This document shows positions 1 to 10,250 of a stretch of DNA of 64,000 bases, one piece after another; position 1 is the first letter of the stretch, and every line of letters begins with the position of its first letter. The translations under genes and the position numbers were made by a program. The notes under the pieces are model-generated. The model saw nothing but the letters and a program-made list of their open reading frames with translations. It did not search any database and had not been told where the DNA came from. The stretch covers positions 23,846 through 87,845 of the forward strand of contig NZ_BBWJ01000022.1 of NCBI RefSeq assembly GCF_001463745.1, given 5' to 3'. The stretch comes from Aureimonas sp. AU22. GTDB lineage: Bacteria; Pseudomonadota; Alphaproteobacteria; Rhizobiales; Rhizobiaceae.

Positions 1-78
1 ACACGGGAGCCGTCCGCAACGCGCGACGCCGGGCGGCGGTCCGCGGCCAGACAAGGCACGGGAACAGGCCGACGGGGG

Positions 79-387
79 TCAGAGCGTCTGTATGTCGCCG
101 GACGCGACCTCGGCGCTGATGTCGATCAGGCAGGTCGGGCCTCCCGTGACGGGTTCGCCGCCCCACCGCACCACATCGGCTGCAGGCAACTCGATCTTGT
201 AGCGTTTCCGGGAGCGCTCGACGCCCGATCGTGTCGCCGTCTCCTTCCAGGCCACCGTCCCGCGATAGCGATCGGGCGGAAGCGTGATGCTCCCGTCGAT
301 CTGCGTATCCACCGAGACGAGGAACCCCATCGGCCCGCCCATCATCCGCGAGCCCTTGCGAAGCCGCGGCATCTTTTCAGTCTTCAT
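79..387 (-). CDS. Hypothetical protein, 102 aa
   Basis: No family is recognised. The frame stays open upstream to 453, but ATG at 387 (protein starting MKTEKMPRLRKG) is preceded by a GAGGT Shine-Dalgarno about 8 nt away, so that start is preferred. The N-terminus is basic and Met-rich. The middle contains a glycine-rich run (MMGGPMGF) and the C-terminal half alternates charged and aliphatic residues, as in a small soluble beta-rich protein. No signal peptide or membrane segment is evident. It is followed downstream by the window edge, and upstream lies the GAF gene on the same strand about 190 nt away, so co-transcription is possible but unsupported. Confidence 0.5.
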   Translation of the reverse strand: MKTEKMPRLRKGSRMMGGPMGFLVSVDTQIDGSITLPPDRYRGTVAWKETATRSGVERSRKRYKIELPAADVVRWGGEPVTGGPTCLIDISAEVASGDIQTL

Positions 388-579
388 CGGTACCTCAACG
401 ATCGAAGCGGCGCGTCCCTTGCGGAAACGTCGGTGAACGCTTCGCGCAGCCACCGCCGCGGACAGGATCCATCCGGCCGTCGCCCCTCTATGCCTTCCGG
501 CCGCTCATAGAGATAGCGTCCGTCCTTGCGGACGAAGAGACGTGGACACCCGTCGCCGTCGGTCCGGTCACAGAACGAT

Positions 580-1107
580 CTAGTCCTCGCTCGGCTTTTC
601 GGCCGCGCGGCGTCGTTCGAGCTCGCCCATGACCTCGCCCGCCAGTGCGCGCAGCCGGTCGGCCTGTTCCGGCGACAGGCCCGCCGGGCGCGGCACGTCG
701 TCCACGACGCAGAGCGTGCCGAGAACGTGGCCGTTGGGCGCGACCAGCGGTGCGCCGGCATAAAAGCGCAGGTGCGAGCCGCCGGTGACGAGCGGGTTGG
801 CCGCCGTCCTCGGGTCCAGGCTGAGATCCGGGATCACCAGAAGCTCGCGGCTGCCGAGCGCATGGGCGCAGACCGACTGGTCGAGCACCGTCTCGGTTTG
901 TTCGAGCCCGTGACGCGCCTTGAACCATTGGCGCTCGCGATCGACCAGGGTGACGAGAGCCACCGGTGCCGCGCAGGTGCGGGACGCCTCCCGCACGATG
1001 GCGTCGAAGCCCGGCTCCGGCGCTGTGTCGAGAATTTCGTAGCGGTTCAAGGTCTCGAGCCGCGCCTCGTCGGTGGCACAGGCGATGGTCGGTCCGGTTT
1101 GCGACAT
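580..1107 (-). CDS. GAF domain protein, 175 aa
   Basis: Stand-alone GAF domain, a small-ligand or redox-sensing module. The signature stretches are the N-terminal LxxLxxYxILDT segment (LETLNRYEILDT), the VALVTLVDRERQWFKA strand-turn, the FCAH-like motif here read as SVCAHAL, the RFYAGAPL strand and the GTLCVVDD strand. These are typical of the GAF proteins found alone or at the N-terminus of alphaproteobacterial diguanylate cyclases and histidine kinases. No output domain follows, so it would act through a partner or is a free sensor. ATG 1107 is chosen over a TTG one codon upstream; a GAGG lies about 11 nt before it. The C-terminal 20 residues are charged and probably helical. Confidence 0.85.
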   Translation of the reverse strand: MSQTGPTIACATDEARLETLNRYEILDTAPEPGFDAIVREASRTCAAPVALVTLVDRERQWFKARHGLEQTETVLDQSVCAHALGSRELLVIPDLSLDPRTAANPLVTGGSHLRFYAGAPLVAPNGHVLGTLCVVDDVPRPAGLSPEQADRLRALAGEVMGELERRRAAEKPSED

Positions 1108-1172
1108 CAACGATCCTCGGCCGGCGAAGGGACCGGCGCCACCCCGAACGTGGCAGCGCCGGCAGCGTCCGT

Positions 1173-1217
1173 CCAGAGCATCGCCCGGCGATTTCGCCGG
1201 GCCGGATGATGCCCTAG
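1173..1217. repeat. Palindromic intergenic element (short form)
   Basis: The element reads from AGAGCAT to ATGCCCTAG and contains a perfect 8-bp hairpin, CCCGGCGA / TCGCCGGG, around 1182-1199. The outer ends resemble those of the longer repeat at 2626-2687 (CTAGGGCAT on the opposite strand). The terminal CTAG includes the stop codon of the lipoprotein gene that ends at 1214, so the hairpin also sits just 3' of that gene and could act as its terminator. Membership in the repeat family is tentative because the inner sequence differs. Confidence 0.45.
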
Positions 1218-1714
1218 TTCGCCGGCTGCGGCGGAATATACGGGCGTGGTCGGCCGGGGGCCGTGGGCGGCAGGGCGCGCTCGTTGACGGGGCGTCCGAC
1301 GCGGCTCTCGTTCCTCGCCCAGGGACCGGGGCGGACCCCGGACGGCGTCAGCCGCGGGTCGTCGGCAAGCGACGTCCGCTCGAGGCGCGGCGGCGGAACG
1401 GGGCGGTCGTAACGCTGCGGGCGCTGCGGACGATCAAAGCGCGGCCGCCCCGGGCGCAGGTCCTCGCGATAGCCCGGCCGGTCGTAGCGCCCGTAACGCC
1501 GGTCGTCGCGCCGGTCGTAGCGCCACTGGGGGCCGCGATCGTAGCGGTAGTTCGGCCGCGGACGATACCGGTCCTCGTAGATCACCACCGGCCGCGCATC
1601 GTAGATGCGCGGGCGCGGGCTGTCGTAGACGGGGTAGTCGTCGTAGACCGGATAGTCCGACACGCAGCCCGACAATCCCGCCAGAGCCAAGCCCAGCACC
1701 AGAAGACGTTTCAT
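1214..1714 (-). CDS. Tyr/Arg/Pro-rich surface lipoprotein, 166 aa
   Basis: The N-terminus MKRLLVLGLALAGLSGC is a lipoprotein signal peptide with lipobox LSGC, so the mature protein should start at Cys17 and be lipid-anchored. The mature part is low complexity and built from Tyr, Asp, Arg and Pro: YPVYDDYPVYD near the start, then many RYDRR/YGRYDRP-like units, then a proline-rich tail (PRPYIPPQPAN). Such proteins are usually disordered, cell-envelope associated and of unknown function. The start at 1714 has a GGGAGG ribosome-binding site 6 nt upstream. The TAG stop overlaps a palindromic element. Confidence 0.75.
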   Translation of the reverse strand: MKRLLVLGLALAGLSGCVSDYPVYDDYPVYDSPRPRIYDARPVVIYEDRYRPRPNYRYDRGPQWRYDRRDDRRYGRYDRPGYREDLRPGRPRFDRPQRPQRYDRPVPPPRLERTSLADDPRLTPSGVRPGPWARNESRVGRPVNERALPPTAPGRPRPYIPPQPAN

Positions 1715-1791
1715 GAAGGCCTCCCACACGTCCAGAGGGAAGTAGGGGCATCGCGCGCGGCGTCGATCATGTCGCGCCAAAATGTATCGCC

Positions 1792-1816
1792 GGAACGCGA
1801 GCCGGCGTGACGCGTC
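1792..1816 (+). promoter_or_regulatory. Candidate EcfG-type (general stress) promoter
   Basis: GGAAC at 1792-1796 is followed after 16 nt by CGTC at 1813-1816. The alphaproteobacterial EcfG/sigma-EcfG consensus is GGAAC, 16-17 nt, CGTT, so this has one mismatch in the -10 element. The spacing to the small acidic gene at 1842 fits a start point near 1822 and an SD at about 1828. Confidence 0.35.
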
Positions 1817-1841
1817 TCTTCCTGGAAAGGAGACGGCACAC

Positions 1842-2072
1842 ATGACGGACACGAAACGCACGAACGACGCGGACGAGGCGGCGCACGGCGGAGGGATCGG
1901 CGACATCGCACGCCAGCCCCTCGACCAGACCTCCGAGAACCCCGGCAACGGCACGCCGCAGACCGGCACGGGCGGCACCGCAGGCACGGGGCTCGCGGTC
2001 GACCGGGACGTCGCGCCCTCGGGTGAGGATCCCGACCGCGAGGCGGACGAGACACTCGGCACGGTGGTCTGA
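1842..2072 (+). CDS. Small acidic hydrophilic protein, 76 aa
   Basis: ATG 1842 has a strong AAAGGAG ribosome-binding site. The protein lacks hydrophobic segments and is rich in Asp, Glu, Gly and Thr, with a run of TGTGGTAGTG-like residues in the middle and an acidic end (EDPDREADETL). It looks intrinsically disordered. No family is recognised. It is read away from the lipoprotein gene and is preceded by a candidate EcfG-type promoter. The small gene at 15677 encodes a protein of similar size and character. A stress-linked role is inference from promoter and neighbours only. Confidence 0.65.
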   Translation: MTDTKRTNDADEAAHGGGIGDIARQPLDQTSENPGNGTPQTGTGGTAGTGLAVDRDVAPSGEDPDREADETLGTVV

Positions 2073-2165
2073 ACAAGGGCAGGCCGGCGGCATCTCGCCG
2101 CCGACCTGCCATCCCAAGCGCGGGTCCCCCTCGGCAGCACTGCTGCAGGGCGTCGCCTGACCCGT

Positions 2166-2456
2166 CTAGAGACGGCTCTCGTCGAGTTGCGCCCTCAAGG
2201 TCATGGCGAAGGCGTTGAGCGCGGCGCGGACGTCGGCCATGTGCCGGTCGTGCCCCTCGAAATCCTCGTCCTCGGCGCCGGCCAGCGCCGCACCGAGGCC
2301 GAGCACCTCCTCCGCCGCCTCATGCGGAAAGGTGCCGCGCTGCAGGGCGCGCTCGGCATAGAGCGCGCGCAGGAGAAGATCCTGTGCCTGAAGCTGGGCC
2401 TGCAGCTTCATCACCGCGCCGGCCATCACGCGGATCGTGTCGTCGGAAGTCGCCAT
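2166..2456 (-). CDS. Hypothetical helical protein, 96 aa
   Basis: Unrecognised small soluble protein, predicted mostly helical: residues about 8-40 form a heptad-like helix (VMKLQAQLQAQDLLLRALYAER), and the second half contains an acidic segment (GAEDEDFEGHDRH) followed by another helix. ATG 2456 is the natural start; the frame remains open upstream but passes into an intergenic hairpin region that does not look coding. It lies downstream of the manganese catalase on the same strand, separated from it by two hairpins and a repeat, and converges on the acidic-protein gene ending at 2072. Confidence 0.6.
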   Translation of the reverse strand: MATSDDTIRVMAGAVMKLQAQLQAQDLLLRALYAERALQRGTFPHEAAEEVLGLGAALAGAEDEDFEGHDRHMADVRAALNAFAMTLRAQLDESRL

Positions 2457-2530
2457 GGATCGGGTCCTTGCAGGTCGCGCCGGACTGCGCCGGCCTGGGG
2501 CCCATCCATAACGGCCGCTCCGCGGACGGC

Positions 2531-2570
2531 AAGGGGCGGCGGGCGCCATCTCCAGCGCCCGCCGCCCCTT
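2531..2570. terminator. 16-bp perfect hairpin downstream of Mn-catalase
   Basis: AAGGGGCGGCGGGCGC (2531-2546) and its exact complement (2555-2570) flank an 8-nt loop. There is no T-run on either side, so factor-independent termination would be imperfect; it may instead protect the 3' end of the catalase transcript. A second small hairpin with a TTCG loop, GTGAAC-TTCG-GTTCAC, lies at 2594-2609. Confidence 0.5.
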
Positions 2571-2625
2571 GGTTCTCGCCTGGAGCCCATCCCGTGAACT
2601 TCGGTTCACCGGATGAACTCCAGCG

Positions 2626-2687
2626 CCTTGGTTCGCCGCATTGTCCGCGGGCGAAAGCCGACCCGGCTCTCGCTGGAAATGCCCTAG
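2626..2687 (-). repeat. Palindromic intergenic repeat, copy A
   Basis: Read on the minus strand this begins CTAGGGCATTTCCAGCGA, then carries the core hairpin GCGAGAGCC / GGCTTTCGC and ends GGACAATGCGGCGAACC. Nearly the same sequence stands at 59224-59287, and shorter relatives lie at 14157-14212 and 28301-28350. It lies about 20 nt beyond the catalase stop codon. Confidence 0.7.
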
Positions 2688-2709
2688 TCGGGTGGGAAAG
2701 CCCGCCCCG

Positions 2710-3591
2710 TCAGAGGTTGCGCTCGATCGCGCCCTCGACCTGGCCGAGGAGGCCCGTCGCGCCGGACTTCGAACTCTGCGCGGCCTGCGCGCCGCCGTCG
2801 GGCCGCGCCGGTGCGAGCGAGGGCTTGCCGCCCATCGGCTCCGACTTCATCGCCGAGAACTCGCCCCTCCCGTCCATCGACGGCCCGGCGCTCCAGCGAC
2901 CCTCGGGGATGGTGCCGTCGACCATGTGCCCGAAATAGGCATAGGAGTATTCGCCCGCTTCCTGCGACTGCGCGAAGGAGTTCGGGATCGGCAGGTTTTC
3001 CACGGCGCCGCCCATGTCCTCGATCGCGGCCAGCCACTGCTGCTGGTGCATCGTATCGCGGGCGATCAGGAAGCTCAGCATGTCCTTCATGCCGGGGTCG
3101 TCGGTCATGTTGAAGAGCCGCACCGCGAGCACGCGCCCCGAGCTCTCCGCCGTGACGTTGGCGTACATGTCGGCGGCGAGGTTGCCGGACGCGTAGACGT
3201 GCGAGGCGTCGAAGGGCACGCCGTTGGCGTCCGAGGGCAGGGCGGCGAGGCCCGTCGACAGGATATGGCGCATGTCCAGGCCGTTCAGCACCGCGCCGCC
3301 CATTGCGTCGGCCGACACCTCCTCCTGGAAGGAGAGCGGCGCGCCTTCGAGATTGAGCGCCACGGCGGTCGACAGCATCTCGATATGGCCGAGCTCTTCC
3401 GTCGCGGTGTTGAGCAGCATGTCGCGGTACTTGGCGGGACCGCGCGCGCCGAAGGCCTGGAACATGTATTGCAGGGCGACGCGGATCTCGCCCTCGACGC
3501 CGCCGATCGCCTGCTGGAGCGCTCTGGCGAAATGCGGGTTGGGGCGCTCGACGCGCACGGGATACTGCAGCTTGCCGTCGGTATAGAACAT
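2710..3591 (-). CDS. Manganese catalase, 293 aa
   Basis: Di-manganese catalase, disproportionating hydrogen peroxide in the cytoplasm. The N-terminus (MFYTDGKLQYPVRVERPNP) is the family hallmark, close to other bacterial Mn-catalases. The first four-helix-bundle ligand set is visible as Glu33/Glu35 (VEGEIRVAL), EE at 65-66 and His69 (TATEELGHIEM); the second half supplies RDTMHQQQW. The length agrees with the 280-300 aa family. It lies 40 nt downstream of the YciF-like gene on the same strand and is probably co-transcribed with it. The C-terminal 40 residues are Ala/Gly-rich and probably disordered. Clustering with a ferritin-like protein suggests stationary-phase or oxidative stress use. Confidence 0.9.
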   Translation of the reverse strand: MFYTDGKLQYPVRVERPNPHFARALQQAIGGVEGEIRVALQYMFQAFGARGPAKYRDMLLNTATEELGHIEMLSTAVALNLEGAPLSFQEEVSADAMGGAVLNGLDMRHILSTGLAALPSDANGVPFDASHVYASGNLAADMYANVTAESSGRVLAVRLFNMTDDPGMKDMLSFLIARDTMHQQQWLAAIEDMGGAVENLPIPNSFAQSQEAGEYSYAYFGHMVDGTIPEGRWSAGPSMDGRGEFSAMKSEPMGGKPSLAPARPDGGAQAAQSSKSGATGLLGQVEGAIERNL

Positions 3592-3631
3592 GGGATGGTC
3601 GCTTCTTTTGCGGGGGGATGGCGGTGGTGGT

Positions 3632-4129
3632 TCAGGCCGCGTTGGGGCGCTCGTAGGTCAGGCTCTCGGCCACCTCGGTCAGGAGCGCGTCGGTCTTCTT
3701 CTCCTCTTCCAGCGTCTGATCGAGGAGGTCGGCCGCTTCGTCGTGGCCGAGCTTGAGGGCCCAGGACTTCAGGAGGCCGTAGCGCGCGATCTCGTAGTGT
3801 TCGATCGCCTGGGCACAACCGATCAGGACGTGATCGGCGGCATCGGTGTCGCCGAAGTCCTCGAGATCCTCTTCCATCTCGGCAGTGAGGCCCTGGATCG
3901 CCTCGCAGGTCTTGGCTCGCGGCGCCTTGCCGATGATCTCGAAGACGCGGGTGAGGCGCTCGACCTGGCCCTGGCTTTCCTCGGCATGGGTCTCGAACGC
4001 CTGGCGCAGGGCGTCGGCCTGCGCCGCCTTGGCGGATTTCTTCAGCGCGCGGACGGACGCCTTCTCGGCGAAGTAGACGTCCTTCAAGGTCTCGTAGAAG
4101 GCGTCGTTCAGGGTCTTTTCCTTGGCCAT
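3632..4129 (-). CDS. YciE/YciF-type ferritin-like protein (DUF892), 165 aa
   Basis: Ferritin-like four-helix bundle of the YciF/DUF892 family. Motifs: LNDAFYETLKDVYFAEK at the start, a KxxHxEE-like helix (FETHAEESQGQVERL), then CAQAIEHYEIARYG and LLDQTLEEEKKTDALL, which supply the Glu/His residues of the di-metal site. In enterobacteria the family is stress-induced; its chemistry is not settled. ATG 4129 follows a GAGG about 9 nt upstream; the longer open frame has no suitable start. It is the first gene of a likely two-gene unit with the manganese catalase. Confidence 0.88.
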   Translation of the reverse strand: MAKEKTLNDAFYETLKDVYFAEKASVRALKKSAKAAQADALRQAFETHAEESQGQVERLTRVFEIIGKAPRAKTCEAIQGLTAEMEEDLEDFGDTDAADHVLIGCAQAIEHYEIARYGLLKSWALKLGHDEAADLLDQTLEEEKKTDALLTEVAESLTYERPNAA

Positions 4130-4205
4130 CGGATGATCCTCGTCTGATGGAGAGCGTTGCCTCGCCGACATCACGTCGACGGGCGGCAGGAAACGGTGAG
4201 CGCGA

Positions 4206-4700
4206 TCAGGCGATCTGGCGCTTGATGTTCTCGAGAAGGAAGAGGTGCGTCTCGATGCCGGTGACGCCGACGAGCGAAGCGCCGCGCGCCATCGGGTCCG
4301 AACCGCTGCGCGCATAGCGGCGGTGAAGCGCGAGAAGCTCGCGGTGTCCCGCGATCTGTCCCTCGACATACATCATGTCGAAGCGTGCACCGCGCGCGGC
4401 GTCGAGTCCGGCGACGATCGCGGCCTGGTCCGGGCGGAGCCCCGCTGCACCGGGCCGCGCGCCGAAGGCTTGCGCCACGGCGGCCTGCTCGGTGATCTCG
4501 AGCTTGGCGAACTCGCGCACGGCCGGGCTCTGCGCCATCCGGGCGGCGAGCCGGCTGGTCGCGGTGGAAAAGTCGCCGCCCATCAGGATGGGCATCTTCA
4601 TCCGGTCGGAGGGTGCCCTCGCCTGGGCCAGCGCCAAGCCCGGCACGGCGCTGAAGACCGCGGCTCCAAGGAAACTACCCGCGAGCTGTCGTCTGTTCAT
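4206..4700 (-). CDS. DUF4142 family secreted protein, 164 aa
   Basis: N-terminal signal peptide MNRRQLAGSFLGAAVFSAVPGLALAQA, with an RR pair that may direct it to the Tat route, followed by a helical DUF4142 region: STATSRLAARMAQSPAVREFAKLE, then FDMMYVEGQIAGHRELLALH with the conserved Y-x-x-x-Q-x-x-x-H pattern, then a C-terminal helix. The family is predicted periplasmic and ferritin-like in fold; function unknown. A paralogue lies at 50340. A GGAAC-N17-CTTT sequence upstream resembles an EcfG promoter. The gene is downstream of the cold-shock gene but separated from it by a terminator. Confidence 0.8.
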   Translation of the reverse strand: MNRRQLAGSFLGAAVFSAVPGLALAQARAPSDRMKMPILMGGDFSTATSRLAARMAQSPAVREFAKLEITEQAAVAQAFGARPGAAGLRPDQAAIVAGLDAARGARFDMMYVEGQIAGHRELLALHRRYARSGSDPMARGASLVGVTGIETHLFLLENIKRQIA

Positions 4701-4736
4701 GATCGATGTCCTTTCCGATCGAGCGTCTTGGCTCAG

Positions 4737-4762
4737 AAAGCGGCAGGGACAACTGATGTTCC
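4737..4762 (-). promoter_or_regulatory. Candidate EcfG-type promoter before DUF4142 gene
   Basis: On the minus strand GGAAC (4762-4758) is followed after 17 nt by CTTT (4740-4737), one mismatch from the CGTT expected of the alphaproteobacterial general-stress sigma factor. Distance to ATG 4700 is about 37 nt. Confidence 0.3.
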
Positions 4763-4882
4763 AAAGGAAGGGCTAGAGCTTTATTGGCTGGCGTCAGGAT
4801 TTTTTCGTCACGACGGGACGGATATAGTTCGCCGGGTAAACATGGCTCGCTAAGCGTCTTTGCGAGGCATGCCCAGAACGAA

Positions 4883-4909
4883 GAAAGGCCGGGCGATGCC
4901 CGGCCTTTC
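4883..4909. terminator. Intrinsic terminator 3' of the cold-shock gene
   Basis: A perfect 12-bp stem, GAAAGGCCGGGC / GCCCGGCCTTTC with a GAT loop, lies about 64 nt beyond the csp stop codon. T-rich sequence follows on both strands (CTTTT on plus, CTTCG on minus), so it can end transcription from either side. Confidence 0.75.
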
Positions 4910-4972
4910 CTTTTGCGTCTTTCCGTCTTTCATGCCGATACATCCGCGGTCATGGAAGCGGAACGCTGGACC

Positions 4973-5182
4973 TCAGAGGGCCTTGATGTTCTCGGCGGCG
5001 TTCTTGCCCGAGCGACGGTCGGCGACGACCTCGAAGCTGACCTTCTGCCCTTCGGCGAGGCCGCGCATGCCCGAACGCTCCAGTGCGGAAGCGTGCACGA
5101 ACACGTCGTTGCCGCCCTCGTCCGGTGCGATGAAGCCAAAACCCTTGGTGTCGTTGTAGAACTTGACGGTTCCGTTAGCCAT
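4973..5182 (-). CDS. cspA: Cold-shock protein CspA family, 69 aa
   Basis: Single cold-shock domain, RNA/ssDNA-binding OB fold. Both RNP motifs are present: KGFGFIAPD (RNP1) and VFVHASAL (RNP2). Length 69 aa is standard. The start at 5182 has a GGAAAGGG ribosome-binding site. As usual for csp genes there is a long untranslated stretch upstream (5183 to roughly 5300), where thermosensing mRNA structure is often found, though I could not fold it. Several paralogues are normal in these genomes, so the exact letter of the gene name is uncertain. Confidence 0.93.
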   Translation of the reverse strand: MANGTVKFYNDTKGFGFIAPDEGGNDVFVHASALERSGMRGLAEGQKVSFEVVADRRSGKNAAENIKAL

Positions 5183-5459
5183 GACGATGCCCTTTCCAGA
5201 CAAAGCAAAATGCTCGATGCGCCGAATGCGCAGCGATGCAGAAATCGACAGTGCAAAAGAGGATCGTTCGGGCGACGAGGCGCCGGGAAATTGATCGACT
5301 GACAAAGTTCGATGGCTAGAGAATACGTCGTCTACCTTGCTTTGGCAACGCCTGTCCCGAATAAACATCCGACGGCGTTTTCGCCGCCGGTCGGCGAGAC
5401 CCCGCTCTTGCGGAACCACGCCGCTCCAAGGCTCTTCCGCGCAAGTCCTCCGCTGAAGA

Positions 5460-6515
5460 TCATCGGGCCAAGCGCTGCGCGCGCAACGGGCGGGCCGCCA
5501 CGGCCGCGGCCAGCGCGCCTTTGAGCCGGAGAGCCGGCTTTTCCACCAGGAACCAGGACGCCACCGCCAGCGCCGTCACGATCGGCAGGGCGCAGAGGGC
5601 GTTTACCAGCCCGCTCTGCCCTTTCCACCACACGAGCTGCTGAATGGGCCACGCGTAGATGTAGATGCCGTAGGAGAAGTCCCCATAGCGGTCCATGTCG
5701 AACGCGGGGACCCAATAGGCGAGGAAGAAGACGAGATAGGAGCTTCCCACGATGTAGCCGGGCCACCAGAGCCAGGTCCCGTTGGTGCCGAAGATCAGGG
5801 CGAGCGCACCGGCCGCAAGGATCGGGTTGAGAGGGATGCGGTCGCGATTGATCCAGAATGCCGCGCCGACGAGGAACGCCGCCGCGGGTCGGTCGAACCG
5901 CTCGTACGCTCCGAAGACGGGCACGCTCTCATAGGCGAACCAACCGACCGCAGCCAGGAGGAGAAGACCTGCATTGGCGCGAAGACGGCTGTCCAGCGCA
6001 CCGAAGAAGCCTGCCACGGGCACCGTGACGTAGCACAGCAATTCGGCCGGGAGCGTCCAGGTCGAACCATTGGTCGCCCCCGGAAACGGGTTATCCGGAG
6101 CGTGGTTCGGGATATTGTAGTAGAGGTCCCAAATCCGTGCGTTCTCCCAGACGAACCAGTAGACATGGGGGTTGGAATAATACTCCCGAAGCGACATCGT
6201 GTTGTCGATCGGCCCCAGGATCATCGCGACCACGATCAGGCATACGATGAAGCCGGGATACAGCCTGAGGATGCGGGCCGCGATGAAGTCGCCGATGGGC
6301 CGGTTCTGAAACGACGCCGTGATCAGGAAGCCGCTGATCGTGAAGAACCCCAGGACGGCCGCCTCGCCGATCCACATGTTCTGCATGAGGCTGGATAGGG
6401 GATCGTAGCCGTTGCCGCTGATGGGATAGGAGTGCCCCACCAGGACGAGAAGAGCGAACGCGAGACGCATGATCGTGAAGTTGTTGCGTCTTTGTCCGTC
6501 GTAGTGGGAAAGCAT
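5460..6515 (-). CDS. Acyltransferase 3 (OafA/YrhL-like) membrane protein, 351 aa
   Basis: Integral membrane O-acyltransferase. The start [21 protein letters not shown] carries the family histidine in the first membrane segment, with RL and GHS as expected; [13 protein letters not shown] gives the conserved SGFLI segment, followed by [13 protein letters not shown] (R-x-x-R-x-x-P). About ten hydrophobic segments follow to a basic C-terminus. Such enzymes acetylate exopolysaccharide, O-antigen or other glycans in the inner membrane. ATG 6515 is chosen by similarity; a GTG at 6560 in the same frame has a better SD-like AAAGG and remains possible. Base composition appears less GC-rich than neighbours, which may mean transfer. 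Confidence 0.85.
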   Translation of the reverse strand: MLSHYDGQRRNNFTIMRLAFALLVLVGHSYPISGNGYDPLSSLMQNMWIGEAAVLGFFTISGFLITASFQNRPIGDFIAARILRLYPGFIVCLIVVAMILGPIDNTMSLREYYSNPHVYWFVWENARIWDLYYNIPNHAPDNPFPGATNGSTWTLPAELLCYVTVPVAGFFGALDSRLRANAGLLLLAAVGWFAYESVPVFGAYERFDRPAAAFLVGAAFWINRDRIPLNPILAAGALALIFGTNGTWLWWPGYIVGSSYLVFFLAYWVPAFDMDRYGDFSYGIYIYAWPIQQLVWWKGQSGLVNALCALPIVTALAVASWFLVEKPALRLKGALAAAVAARPLRAQRLAR

Positions 6516-6893
6516 GGGGGACCGGAAGGGCAACAAGACTCGGCTCCGCCTCTGAAACACGCAGCGAGCCTTTAGCCGCTATTCGCCCGACCGGCTATCG
6601 GCGATGCCCCGATCGAAGATCGAAGACGAGGATCAGGCCCACCATTGGTTGTGCGCTCGGTCCGGCGTCCCGTGGCGATGAAGGGGAAACCACGGAACCG
6701 GCTGGCGTCCGGCGCCGCCTCACCCCGCCCTCGCGGGGACGCGACGAGATCCACGGACCTTCGCAGCGGCGGAGGCATGCAGACCAGAGCCGAAAGGAGA
6801 GGCGTTGCCGCCATCTTGGAAAGGTCCAAGTACGATCCGCAGGCGGCGAACCGCTTCTCCGCAATCGATGTCGTCGCTTGATGATTTGAGAAG
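6516..6893. other. Gene-poor interval between acyltransferase and tRNA-Ala
   Basis: No gene is supported. Two or three short frames run through it on both strands, none with a ribosome-binding site, family resemblance or consistent codon preference. It should contain the acyltransferase promoter and the 3' trailer of the tRNA gene. Confidence 0.5.
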
Positions 6894-6969
<76 letters not shown>

Positions 6970-7066
6970 ATCGCCGCCGTCAGGCGGACATTCCGTCGGG
7001 ACCCTTGGGCAGGCCCCGCGACCGGTGTGGCGGCTAGGTATGCCAACGCCGCGCGGAGATCAAGCG

Positions 7067-7104
7067 AAAAAAGAAGGGGCGGGAGGATTTCCCCTCGCCG
7101 CCCC
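7067..7104 (-). terminator. Intrinsic terminator of the FYDLN-acid gene
   Basis: On the minus strand GGGGCGG-C-GAGG pairs with CCTC-CCGCCCC around a short loop (7104-7076), followed by TTCTTTTTT (7075-7067). It lies 25 nt after the stop codon at 7129. Confidence 0.75.
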
Positions 7105-7128
7105 CTCGTACCCGAAACCTCTGCGGGT

Positions 7129-7560
7129 TCAGGCGTCGTCCTCGTCGTCGCGGCCGCCGCCGATGATGTCCGTCATGTCGTCGTCCTCGTCCTCGTCGTC
7201 GGCAAGGAACGTGTCGTCGTCGTCGTCCGAGTCGTCGTCGTCGATGACGTCGTCGTCCTCGTTGCCGTCGACGTTCGGCAGATCGTTCGACGAGCCGCCG
7301 TCCTCGTCCTCGGCCACCTCGTTCAGCGACACCGTCTCCTCATCGGTGTCGGCGACCTCGGTCACCTCGACCTCCTCCTGTTCCTCCTCTTCCGCCGCCT
7401 TGCGGCTCACCCGCGCGGCGGTCGCCTTGACGGTCTCGAAGAAGGACAGGGGATAGGTCTTGCCGGTGAAGGGCGAGACGATCGGATCCTTGTTGAGGTC
7501 GTAGAACTTGCGGCCCGTTTCCGGGTCGATGCGCTTGGTGCCGAGTTCGGGTTTTGCCAT
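7129..7560 (-). CDS. TIGR02300 family (FYDLN acid) protein, 143 aa
   Basis: Conserved alphaproteobacterial protein of unknown function. The N-terminal 45 residues are the constant part, with ELGTKRIDPETGRKFYDLN and DPIVSPFTGKTYP; the C-terminal 85 residues are almost entirely Asp and Glu, with runs such as DDDDSDDDDD. The family is named for the FYDLN motif and acidic tail. In Hyphomicrobiales it commonly sits between a tRNA-Ala gene and aroA, as here, which supports both assignment and taxonomy. ATG 7560 has a GGAGG-like SD. The tail is encoded by near-perfect GTC triplet repetition on the plus strand and may be prone to slippage. Confidence 0.93.
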   Translation of the reverse strand: MAKPELGTKRIDPETGRKFYDLNKDPIVSPFTGKTYPLSFFETVKATAARVSRKAAEEEEQEEVEVTEVADTDEETVSLNEVAEDEDGGSSNDLPNVDGNEDDDVIDDDDSDDDDDTFLADDEDEDDDMTDIIGGGRDDEDDA

Positions 7561-7740
7561 GGGGAGGCCTCGCGGAGGGGAGGGGAGGGCCGCGGACGCG
7601 ACCGTTCGAGGATCGTCGGGACAAACCGGCGCGGAGCCGATCGTTCCCGCGGAAAAATCGGTGGTCCCTTAGCGTCCCGGGCCCCGGCTTGTCAAAGCAC
7701 GGCGCCGCCCGCGCGTGACGCCCCGCCCGACGCATGATAG

Positions 7741-10250
<2,510 letters not shown>

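Noticed and set aside
384..580. C-terminal-looking text on the minus strand between the GAF gene and the first hypothetical gene
   Set aside because: The peptide looks protein-like in places (GCPRLFVRKDGRYLYERPEG) but has no start codon or SD after the GAF gene stop in that frame. Could be the remnant of a gene; not supported.
5183..5459. Small gene or riboswitch in the csp upstream region
   Set aside because: Short plus-strand frames only; no riboswitch consensus. Best explained as the csp leader plus the acyltransferase 3' end.
6645..6881. 78-aa plus-strand frame before the tRNA
   Set aside because: No SD, low-complexity Arg-rich text, no family.
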